Positions 1 to 8,422 of a DNA stretch of 64,000 nt are shown here, piece by piece. The DNA is taken from assembly GCF_963678635.1 (NCBI RefSeq), contig NC_087065.1, forward strand, positions 7,587,209-7,651,208, read 5' to 3'. Within the stretch, counting starts at the first letter, position 1; each line of letters opens with the position of its first letter. Below the pieces are notes generated by a model. It was not told where the DNA came from and did not search any database. It saw nothing but the letters and a program-made list of their open reading frames with translations. The position numbers were made by a program, and so were the translations under genes. Source of the DNA: Symsagittifera roscoffensis (Eukaryota > Xenacoelomorpha > Acoela > Convolutidae).

Positions 1-20
1 AAACGGGGGGGTCGGATCAC

Positions 21-1428
21 ATCTTGTCTGGGGGGATGATTTCTACTGATTTTTTACTTTTTTACTGTTTTTGGTTTTTTCGGTTATTTTTTTGTTTTTT
101 TTTTGTTTTTCTTGGGTACTATGCTACTTTTTATTTGGTTTCATATATATCTTTAAGTGTTTTTGGTCACGAACCCCTCAGGGAACGACGGGACCGCGAA
201 TCCCCCCACCCTTCCTGGTTCGTGAATTTTCGGTCTTAACTAAGTTAAAAAGCTATTCACGGTAATCCGGAAGGCTTCCGCGTTCCGAACTACCCTTCCG
301 CCCCGGCGGTTTAGGCCTATTAAGGGCGTTAATGTGAGCATCCGCTCGGCGCGGAGTGCTCTTTAACGGTTCTGCCGGTCATGATGTTTAAAAAAAAATA
401 ACACCCAGGAGCGCCATAAAAACATCTATGTAACATTCGCCCGGAAGATACATATCGACGGAAGACAAAACTAAGTCTTAAGACAACTGGCTAACGTCTA
501 AACAGAGCTTTGCATGCTTTTCACCGTCTCTACCAAGCCAGTACTTTTCGGTGGTCTTTCTAACATCGGGTCGACAAAAACGTTACTGCTTTCGGCTTCG
601 GTCAAAGCACTCAAATTAACTAGATTACATGCAGAAATAGTGAGCTCATGGCTGGGTCTCAGTATCCCCAGACCACGAGGTCACTCCTAAAAACAGGGCT
701 ACTACTTATTATATTACTATTGTTTTTGTTCAGTAGATAAAAATCATCATCTCCATCGAAGATGGATCAACCCTATCCCCCAACTCCTAGCTTCTCATCC
801 TTATCAAAATGAATCTAGATGTTAATAAAATTCAAATCAGGACATGACAAGAAGCTAAAAGTCTATATAACAGGCTAAAAGTTTCAGTCCCGAAACCCTT
901 CCGGATTCTTGAATCCACTGAATCAAGCTCGCTAATCTTGATTTCTTCTTAATCCGGAAGGCTGTCCTCCACCCTTCACCGTTGTCTGCAACGGCCTTGC
1001 AACTATTGTAGCGACACAATAGTTGCAACTCGGAGTGTTCTCTGTTACTCTGTAACTCGTTGTCGTTTTCCAATCTCGATTTCGTAGTTGTTGTTAGCGC
1101 AGCTAATGTTGTTCTGTTTTTCTTTCTTGTTTTAGCCAAAATGGCCTTTTCTGACGTTTCTCAGAAATATGACGTCATTATTCGAATTTTTGACATTTTA
1201 AAATACCAGAATATTCCAGCCCTCACTGTTTGGCCAATCGTTCCAATAACGTTCTTAATGCTTAATAATCACCAATCCGGAAGGCTCGCTGCTAAAAATT
1301 CGAATTCTGCAGAGATTGCATTTTTCACATTCTGGTCAAATGTCACAGAGCAATTTTCCATTATTTTAGCATTTTTGAGAGTATGATGTCTACTTGTTTA
1401 GAAAACAAGAGCGTCATATGGTTGGGAG
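21..1428. repeat. 3' noncoding part of LINE tandem unit 1
   Basis: This 1.4-kb block follows the last coding motif of the LINE and recurs in unit 2 at 4865-6271. It contains a GC-rich stretch (about 180-380), three direct copies of AATCCGGAAGGCT (from 264, 951 and 1274) plus an inverted partial copy near 896, a short hairpin with 11-bp arms at about 1001-1028, and one TGACGTCA palindrome at 1170-1177. The open frames here (minus 855-1139, plus 1060-1386) start at non-ATG or arbitrary codons and show no recognisable domain. The block could be a long 3' UTR or flanking host DNA carried along by the duplication. Confidence 0.5.
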
Positions 1429-1803
1429 TCAAGTCAAACCGATTGAGAAAACTACTACCTGCACAAAGTAAGCCGGATTTGGAAGTGTCCTAAAAAGACT
1501 GACCTGATACGAGGCTACGGATGTATCATATACTTGAAAAGAGCTGCGATTTTGTTCCCTTCGCTCTTTAAATAAAAAATCATTTTTAAGTGGTTTTTTC
1601 AATGATAGCTCTGAGTACATAGGCATCCTTCGCAGTCTGTATTGCGAAGGAGATTCTCTGCTTAAAAAAATACCTACCGTGGGTTCCTCGGTACACATGC
1701 ACAAGTTTTTACAAAGCTTATTTAGAAAAATTTCTGTGCTAGGGCCGACGGCTCCGTGAACTTCAAAAGCTACTGGTTTAAATGCATATCCATAATTATC
1801 CAA
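1429..1803 (-). pseudogene. LINE C-terminal block, unit 1
   Basis: It begins GYAFKPVAFEVHGAVGPSTE and continues IFLNKLCKNL. This fits the C-terminal consensus of this LINE group (YxFxPVAFETxGxxGPSxxxFLxxLGxR). A shifted frame near 1680-1615 reads QRISFAIQTAKDAYVLRA, matching the usual final QRxSxAIQRGNA. A frameshift therefore sits between the two pieces. The copy in unit 2 is 6272-6670. Confidence 0.65.
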
Positions 1804-1949
1804 ATCTCAAAATTTGTCAGAATTTCGATCTGTCACCTTGGCTGTTCCGGGGTTAGAAACTGAGCCTTCATTTATTCTACTAGGGGATAAGGTGTCAACT
1901 ACCGTTACATCCCAGAGGAGCTGCCTAGCAATAGCGCATGGTACGAGCG

Positions 1950-2324
1950 TCAAACCGAGAGACAAAATGGGCCATGCCACATGTCTTCGGTTAAATCATT
2001 TTCGCAAACGCATCTATGTTTTTCCCAAATTTTTGAAACAAGGCGGAGTCCAACTGAAATTCTCAGCTGCTGGTTTGACAATTTCAATCTCAGATGTTTA
2101 CAAGTTATGACATTCAACCACTGCGATCCGAACTTATCCTCATGAGTATTGAACCGTTTTAGACCAGTAGATTCTAGTTTCAAAATTATATGATAAACCT
2201 TTCTATCAAAAATGGACTCCGTCCGTTTTTTTTGGATTTTGCATTCCGGAGCTACTTCACACTTTGCTAAATTAAACCAAGACTCTAATGCATCTGTCTT
2301 TGTGCTCCAAACCAAAAATCTCAC
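1950..2324 (-). pseudogene. LINE C-terminal Cys/His knuckle region, unit 1
   Basis: The frame reads FGSQWLNVITCKHLRLKLSN, then QQLRISVGLRLV, then HRCVCENDLTEDMWHGPFC. The last part is a C-x-C-x8-H-x3-C knuckle. A knuckle of the type C-x(1-3)-C-x(7-8)-H-x(3-4)-C just before a PD-(D/E)XK nuclease is characteristic of R2-type LINEs with restriction-like endonucleases. Assignment to that class is inference from this knuckle and from the related WDxT motif in the older copy at 8.4-8.8 kb. This segment is absent from unit 2. Confidence 0.6.
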
Positions 2325-2354
2325 TTAAGCTAGCTTTCGCTCCTATTTTTGAGG

Positions 2355-2738
2355 CTAAAAAGCAGGTAAAGGTACAAAGCGCGCGGAAGATACAACCAAG
2401 CCACCTTTGGCTGCCGGAAGCACTGCTTGCAAAAATTGACTATCATTCTTTTTTACATTTGTTAACTTGCATAAAGAGTTTCTAAAAATTGGATCGTATG
2501 TTTCCAAACAATCATTTAGCAAAAAACAAGGAATGGTACGCAAAAAAAGTTTCGGCTTGGTAAAGACAATTATTAGGAGGTAAAAAACATATTGTGCATC
2601 CAGCTTATCAACAAACTCCGAAATTTTTTCCAGCTCAGCTATTTTGTCATTTAGCAGTTTTTTTGGACAAGATTCGCCTAAAGTGGAGCCCAAGATTACA
2701 TGTTCATCCTTGGATTCGATTTGTATTTTTTGACACAC
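2355..2738 (-). pseudogene. LINE post-RT (thumb-like) region, unit 1
   Basis: This frame includes SQFLQAVLPAAKGGLVVSSA followed by RFVPLPAF. It fits the conserved block after the RT core in this LINE group, whose usual form is (D/S)xQWxQAxLPxxxGGLGxRSAxxLALPAFLAS. Substitutions at normally conserved Trp and Gly positions indicate decay. There is no counterpart in unit 2. Confidence 0.65.
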
Positions 2739-3010
2739 TTTTTGAAAATGACCTATAATTTTATTGTACTACTTACTTGTTGTCTGACCTGAAAAAAACA
2801 TAGCTCACCTCTCACAGTTTTCTGCGTTTAGGCTTGAGATATAGCCTTTTCTTGATTTCAGAATGTTTTTGAGGTCGTTGGCAAGGTTTAAATCATCTAA
2901 AACCAAACGTTTGTTTTGGATTCAAGCTTTTTTACTAGCGTCTTTATTGTTTCAGCAAAAAAAGGTGGAGCCTCGTGGTCACTTTGTTGTGTTGCGTCCT
3001 CCGACATAAC
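2739..3010 (-). pseudogene. LINE reverse transcriptase motifs B and C, unit 1
   Basis: On the minus strand about 3007-2955 reads EDATQQSDHEAPPFF, a decayed motif B (normally QQGDPLGPxxF). The same frame continues through ETIKTLVKKLESKTNVWF. A one-base shift then gives LDDLNLANDLKNIL at about 2905-2865, which is motif C (F/YxDD). The Asp pair is preserved but out of frame with motif B. The Gly-to-Ser and Pro-to-His changes in motif B and the frameshift show the enzyme is dead. This segment is missing from unit 2. Confidence 0.75.
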
Positions 3011-3092
3011 GACAAAATTTCTGTAAAAAAGGTAATTCGGTTTACTCTAAGCGCAATGACTATTTTTGTACAACTCCGTGCTGTTCGAAAAG

Positions 3093-3672
3093 ACGTGAGT
3101 AGTATATGTTGGGGCTGATCAGGGGGGGGGGGGGGGGGGGCTGGTTGATGACCCCCATGTATTAAGATAGGGATTAGAGCATCCGGTCACCAACCTATGT
3201 ATTAAGATAGGGAATAGATTTCCGATGTATTAAGAGAGGGAATAGGTTACTTATGTATTAAGATGGTGAGGTTTCAGATCGTAAGTTTCAGAAAAATTCT
3301 TGGCGCCCGATTTACACCAATCCAATAGGTTATAGATTTTTTCAATGTATTAAGATATGATTTTAATATTGTCTTAATCCATTTGAGTTTATATTGAATG
3401 TGTCTAAAATTATGCTGAAACCTAACTGAAGCTTCAAAGAAGAAATAAAAATTTTCAGAAAAAAAATTAAATTACTGTAAATTGTTATATTTCAGTTGAA
3501 AAAGTAAAAAACATATAAATCATTGCATCGAATGAAATTTTATAACAGTTAAAATTTGAATTTACAAATTCAATGGCTCTATTCCCTATCTTAACACATG
3601 GGGGTCACCAACCCCCACCCCCCCCCCCCCCCCCCCCCCCAACATCCAGATCTAACATATACTACTGACGTG
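3093..3672. mobile_element. fold-back (TIR) element with poly-G/poly-C arms, inserted in LINE unit 1
   Basis: The two ends are inverted copies: GAGTAGTATATGTT then a G run then GACCCCCATGTATTAAGATA on the left, and the reverse complement on the right (about 3595-3672, with a C run). Inside the left arm a motif like TGTATTAAGATAGGGAATAG recurs about five times (near 3158, 3193, 3223, 3253 and 3342). The element lies between RT motif A and motif B of the LINE, so it is a nested insertion. No transposase is visible, so it is non-autonomous. G/C run lengths (about 20) are prone to sequencing error. Related segments lie at 6645-6805, 56262-56420 and 61378-61530. Confidence 0.7.
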
Positions 3673-4120
3673 ATTCCGCATAGTTTCTCTATTAAGCGAA
3701 TTAAATGCATTATTAAAATCTAATTCAAGTAGATCTGAGCTTTTCGCGTTGTCATCATGCTCTATCAAATTTCTAAAGGGGGATGAGTAGTTTCAGCTCC
3801 CCGTTTAGGACCGCTCGCTACTTGGAAACTCCAAAAAAATTGTCGCTCTGCGAGAGCCTTCCTTCCTGCGCATTTCAAAAGTCGAGCACCACACTTTCTG
3901 TTTGATTTACTAAAAAGGTCTTTAAAAACTTGGGAACAATCTTGTCCGCACCGGCTTCCGAACCAATTGGAAAAGACATAATTGCTTTGTACACCTCAAA
4001 CTCTGTTACGAGAAAAACTACCGACGTTTTCCGGGTTTGTGGCATTTTAACCAGCTCTTTTTGGTTGTTTAGATACCAATTTTTTATAATTAGAAATACA
4101 AAAAAATGCGACCTTGTCAA
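3665..4120 (-). pseudogene. LINE reverse transcriptase, N-terminal block and motif A, unit 1
   Basis: The 3875-4120 frame contains VTEFEVYKAIMSFPIGSEAG, followed by ADK-IVPKFLK. This matches the block just before the RT catalytic core of LINEs, where the usual form has (E/T)EEVxxA(I/L)xSFPxGSxxGxDGLxPxxLK. After a frame change, about 3740-3680 reads LELDFNNAFNSLNRETM, which is RT motif A (DFxNAFN with the catalytic Asp). Stops and a shift separate the two pieces. Coding stops at about 3672, where the nested fold-back element begins. The family role is reverse transcription of the element's RNA at the target site. This copy cannot make an intact enzyme. Confidence 0.75.
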
Positions 4121-4182
4121 CGGAAGCGGCCAGCCTTGTTCCTCCCTTTTTATTTCCTCATCGAGCTTGATGCTGATTGGCT

Positions 4183-4578
4183 TTATTTTCTGCTCGAGAT
4201 CTGCTGGATCAAGCTTGACGTTTGAGGAAGTGGTTTAGGCAGTGAAACAATAATAATAAGTTTTTTTTTGTTTTTTATAGAGCTCATAGCTGTCGTTTGC
4301 TTACGACAATTTTTCTTGGGTTGTTCAAGAAAAAACAAGAAAAAGTAAAGAAAAACCGGCGAATAAGTAACCTTTTCTAAATTGTAGAAAGTATCATTCA
4401 TTTTATCCGAAACATTTTCTGCCAAGGGAGCACGCGATTTCAGATTAACACACATAGTACAATGAAACCATTGATTATTCTTAGAATCGCTAAGAGTTTT
4501 ATTTACACAATTGGTATGATACCAAATAGAACAACAGTCACATTTTATCCAATTTCGAAATCCTAAGGGTTTATGCAT
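4183..4578 (-). pseudogene. PHD-finger-like N-terminal ORF of the LINE, unit 1
   Basis: This 131-residue frame starts at an ATG and shows a zinc-finger pattern near its N-terminus: CDCC, WYHTNC and FHCTMC, i.e. Cys-x2-Cys, His-x2-Cys, Cys-x2-Cys with an aromatic before the His, as in PHD fingers. PHD-like fingers occur in the first ORF or N-terminus of several LINE families, where a role in nucleic-acid or chromatin binding is presumed. The C-terminal half is hydrophobic then lysine-rich and looks degenerate. It lies immediately 5' of the RT fragments on the same strand, which supports retroelement origin over a host gene. An identical frame occurs at 7318-7713. Confidence 0.6.
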
Positions 4579-6271
4579 TCTTTACTTGTACATTCCTTGT
4601 TTTTCCTCATCTTGACGGCGCGGCGCAAGAAAAAAAATTACTGGACACATACGGACTGAACTAACCCAAAAAACAGGGTTGGAATTTTACAGATGAAAAA
4701 ATATTACAAATTTAACTTAGAGAAAAATCTATAAAACTCGCTGAAAAGGAACAATCTCACCCGATCTCAGAAGGTCCAGCGGCGCACCACCAAACTTTTC
4801 CGGCCAGAAACTCCTTTCGCCAGACCAGAAACCTACTTGAGAGACCTTTCTATTAAATCCTTAAATCTTGTCTGGGGGGATGATTTCTACTGATTTTTTA
4901 CTTTTTTACTGTTTTTGGTTTTTTCGGTTATTTTTTTGTTTTTTTTTGTTTTTCTTGGGTACTATGCTACTTTTTATTTGGTTTCATATATATCTTTAAG
5001 TGTTTTTGGTCACGAACCCCTCAGGGAACGACGGGACCGCGAATCCCCCCACCCTTCCTGGTTCGTGAATTTTCGGTCTTAACTAAGTTAAAAAGCTATT
5101 CACGGTAATCCGGAAGGCTTCCGCGTTCCGAACTACCCTTCCGCCCCGGCGGTTTAGGCCTATTAAGGGCGTTAATGTGAGCATCCGCTCGGCGCGGAGT
5201 GCTCTTTAACGGTTCTGCCGGTCATGATGTTTAAAAAAAAATAACACCCAGGAGCGCCATAAAAACATCTATGTAACATTCGCCCGGAAGATACATATCG
5301 ACGGAAGACAAAACTAAGTCTTAAGACAACTGGCTAACGTCTAAACAGAGCTTTGCATGCTTTTCACCGTCTCTACCAAGCCAGTATTTTTCGGTGGTCT
5401 TTCTAACATCGGGTCGACAAAAACGTTACTGCTTTCGGCTTCGGTCAAAGCACTCAAATTAACTAGATTACATGCAGAAATAGTGAGCTCATGGCTGGGT
5501 CTCAGTATCCCCAGACCACGAGGTCACTCCTAAAAACAGGGCTACTACTTATTATATTACTATTGTTTTTGTTCAGTAGATAAAAATCATCATCTCCATC
5601 GAAGATGGATCAACCCTATCCCCCAACTCCTAGCTTCTCATCCTTATCAAAATGAATCTAGATGTTAATAAAATTCAAATCAGGACATGACAAGAAGCTA
5701 AAAGTCTATATAACAGGCTAAAAGTTTCAGTCCCGAAACCCTTCCGGATTCTTGAATCCACTGAATCAAGCTCGCTAATCTTGATTTCTTCTTAATCCGG
5801 AAGGCTGTCCTCCACCCTTCACCGTTGTCTGCAACGGCCTTGCAACTATTGTAGCGACACAATAGTTGCAACTCGGAGTGTTCTCTGTTACTCTGTAACT
5901 CGTTGTCGTTTTCCAATCTCGATTTCGTAGTTGTTGTTAGCGCAGCTAATGTTGTTCTGTTTTTCTTTCTTGTTTTAGCCAAAATGGCCTTTTCTGACGT
6001 TTCTCAGAAATATGACGTCATTATTCGAATTTTTGACATTTTAAAATACCAGAATATTCCAGCCCTCACTGTTTGGCCAATCGTTCCAATAACGTTCTTA
6101 ATGCTTAATAATCACCAATCCGGAAGGCTCGCTGCTAAAAATTCGAATTCTGCAGAGATTGCATTTTTCACATTCTGGTCAAATGTCACAGAGCAATTTT
6201 CCATTATTTTAGCATTTTTGAGAGTATGATGTCTACTTGTTTAGAAAACAAGAGCGTCATATGGTTGGGAG

Positions 6272-6670
6272 TCAAGTCAAACCGATTGAGAAAACTACTA
6301 CCTGCACAAAGTAAGCCGGATTTGGAAGTGTCCTAAAAAGACTGACCTGATACGAGGCTACGGATGTATCATATACTTGAAAAGAGCTGCGATTTTGTTC
6401 CCTTCGCTCTTTAAATAAAAAATCATTTTTAAGTGGTTTTTTCAATGATAGCTCTGAGTACATAGGCATCCTTCGCAGTCTGTATTGCGAAGGAGATTCT
6501 CTGCTTAAAAAAATACCTACCGTGGGTTCCTCGGTACACATGCACAAGTTTTTACAAAGCTTATTTAGAAAAATTTCTGTGCTAGGGCCGACGGCTCCGT
6601 GAACTTCAAAAGCTACTGGTTTAAATGCATATGCATACTGGTTTAAATGCGTAAAAAACATATAAATCAT
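6272..6670 (-). pseudogene. LINE C-terminal block, unit 2, fused at the deletion junction
   Basis: It carries the same FKPVAFEVHGAVGP block as 1429-1803. Upstream it reads straight into fold-back-element sequence, giving a chimeric start MIYMFFTHLNQYAYAFKP. This marks the deletion junction near 6640-6650. It is not expected to make a functional protein. Confidence 0.65.
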
Positions 6671-6805
6671 TGCATCGAATGAAATTTTATAACAGTTAAA
6701 GTTTGAATTTACAAATTCAATGGCTCTATTCCCTATCTTAATACATGGGGGTCACCAACCCCCACCCCCCCCCCCAACATCCAGATCTAACATATACTAC
6801 TGACG
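6645..6805. mobile_element. right-half remnant of the fold-back element in LINE unit 2
   Basis: The sequence matches about 3505-3670, including CCCTATCTTAATACATGGGG, a shorter C run (about 13) and the outer ATATACTACTGACG end. The left arm was removed by the unit-2 deletion. Confidence 0.75.
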
Positions 6806-7255
6806 TGATTCCGCATAGTTTCTCTATTAAGCGAATTAAATGCATTATTAAAATCTAATTCAAGTAGATCTGAGCTTTTCGCGTTGTCATCATGCTCTAT
6901 CAAATTTCTAAAGGGGGATGAGTAGTTTCAGCTCCCCGTTTAGGACCGCTCGCTACTTGGAAACTCCAAAAAAATTGTCGCTCTGCGAGAGCCTTCCTTC
7001 CTGCGCATTTCAAAAGTCGAGCACCACACTTTCTGTTTGATTTACTAAAAAGGTCTTTAAAAACTTGGGAACAATCTTGTCCGCACCGGCTTCCGAACCA
7101 ATTGGAAAAGACATAATTGCTTTGTACACCTCAAACTCTGTTACGAGAAAAACTACCGACGTTTTTCGGGTTTGTGGCATTTTAACCAGCTCTTTTTGGT
7201 TGTTTAGATACCAATTTTTTATAATTAGAAATACAAAAAAATGCGACCTTGTCAA
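6800..7255 (-). pseudogene. LINE reverse transcriptase, N-terminal block and motif A, unit 2
   Basis: This copy of 3665-4120 has one visible base difference (near 7165) and carries the same pre-RT block and motif A. It ends at the same fold-back remnant, after which the catalytic YxDD region is absent because of the unit-2 deletion. Confidence 0.75.
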
Positions 7256-7317
7256 CGGAAGCGGCCAGCCTTGTTCCTCCCTTTTTATTTCCTCATCGAG
7301 CTTGATGCTGATTGGCT

Positions 7318-7713
7318 TTATTTTCTGCTCGAGATCTGCTGGATCAAGCTTGACGTTTGAGGAAGTGGTTTAGGCAGTGAAACAATAATAATAAGTTTTT
7401 TTTTGTTTTTTATAGAGCTCATAGCTGTCGTTTGCTTACGACAATTTTTCTTGGGTTGTTCAAGAAAAAACAAGAAAAAGTAAAGAAAAACCGGCGAATA
7501 AGTAACCTTTTCTAAATTGTAGAAAGTATCATTCATTTTATCCGAAACATTTTCTGCCAAGGGAGCACGCGATTTCAGATTAACACACATAGTACAATGA
7601 AACCATTGATTATTCTTAGAATCGCTAAGAGTTTTATTTACACAATTGGTATGATACCAAATAGAACAACAGTCACATTTTATCCAATTTCGAAATCCTA
7701 AGGGTTTATGCAT
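7318..7713 (-). pseudogene. PHD-finger-like N-terminal ORF of the LINE, unit 2
   Basis: This is an identical 131-residue copy of the frame at 4183-4578, with the same CDCC / WYHTNC / FHCTMC finger. In this unit the downstream RT is truncated after motif A, so no complete element remains. Confidence 0.6.
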
Positions 7714-8225
7714 TCTTTACTTGTACATTCCTTGTTTTTCCTCATCTTGACGGCGCGGCGCAAGAAAAAAAATTACTGGACACATACGGACTGAACTAAC
7801 CCAAAAAACAGGGTTGGAATTTTACAGATGAAAAAATATTACAAATTTAACTTAGAGAAAAATCTATAAAACTCGCTGAAAAGGAACAATCTCACCCGAT
7901 CTCAGAAGGTCCAGCGGCGCACCACCAAACTTTTCCGGCCAGAAACTCCTTTCGCCAGACCAGAAACCTACTTGAGAGACCTTTCTATTAAATCCTTAAA
8001 AAAGCGCTCGGCAAACAGCCACAAACAGCAAAGATATCCCATCTATTTAATAGGTTTATCACGACAATTAGACCGTAATATAGTTTTTGAAATTAATCGT
8101 TTTTGAAATTCGAGATTTAAGTAACTTAAGTAGAAACAACGGCATGCGGTGGCCGGAAAATAAGCATAGACGCAAAATTTACACTTTTGCCATAGTGTAT
8201 TGCAAAGCAGGATCTTCACAATTTA

Positions 8226-8262
8226 CCCTAGTGGACAAAATTGAGCGCAAGTTAAGGTTTCT
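8226..8262 (+). repeat. left inverted terminus of a possible mariner/Tc1-like element
   Basis: TA followed by CCCTAGTGGACAAAATTGAG and CGCAAGTTAA. The reverse complement of a very similar sequence lies at 13104-13131. TA plus a CAGTxGTGGACAAAATT-like end is typical of Tc1/mariner-type elements. No transposase was seen between the ends. Confidence 0.45.
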
Positions 8263-8422
8263 ACTCTCTTAAAATACTCAAAATTTATCCTCTCTATTAT
8301 TAATTAAACATCACACTCAAAAGAAAAAAAACCAGCAGGGAGAAGAAAAAGTAATAGAAAAGAGGGGGAAAAGGAGCACCAGAAGAAGGAACGTAAAGAA
8401 AAAAGGAAGAGACAATCAATTT

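Larger units (their letters stand above)
21..4864 (-). mobile_element. LINE-like non-LTR retrotransposon, tandem unit 1 (degenerate)
   Basis: Read on the minus strand this 4.84-kb unit holds, in order, a PHD-like finger (about 4560-4430), the conserved pre-catalytic RT block (about 4030-3910), RT motif A (about 3740-3680), a nested fold-back element (about 3093-3672), RT motifs B and C (about 3007-2885), the post-RT region (2738-2355), a C-x-C-x8-H-x3-C knuckle (about 2000-1950) and the C-terminal block (1803-1600). The frame is broken by frameshifts and stops, so it is dead. About 280 bp lie 5' of the first ATG and about 1.4 kb lie 3' of the last coding block. Its 5' end abuts the 3' end of the next unit at 4864/4865 with no spacer. 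The motif order is typical of LINEs; the clade is inferred only. Confidence 0.8.
4865..8000 (-). mobile_element. LINE-like non-LTR retrotransposon, tandem unit 2 (internally deleted)
   Basis: This is a near-identical copy of unit 1, differing by scattered single bases and homopolymer lengths. The offset is about 4843 for the 3' part and 3135 for the 5' part. Unit 1 positions about 1798-3505 have no counterpart, so the junction near 6640-6650 fuses the C-terminal block directly to the right half of the nested fold-back element. RT motifs B and C and the post-RT region are therefore missing. Because the fold-back remnant sits at the same place in both units, they are copies of one inserted locus and not two independent retrotranspositions. 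Alternatives are an assembly artefact or retained haplotypes. Confidence 0.8.

Noticed and set aside
1060-1386. 108-residue plus-strand frame in the LINE 3' part (and its copy at 5903-6229)
   Set aside because: Hydrophobic, no domain. Preservation in both units only reflects their recent duplication.
3930-4238. 102-residue plus-strand frame (and its copy at 7065-7373)
   Set aside because: It is antisense to the LINE RT and PHD frames, which carry the recognisable motifs; this one carries none.
4183-4578. PHD finger as part of a host chromatin gene
   Set aside because: It is followed on the same strand by LINE RT blocks and duplicated together with them.
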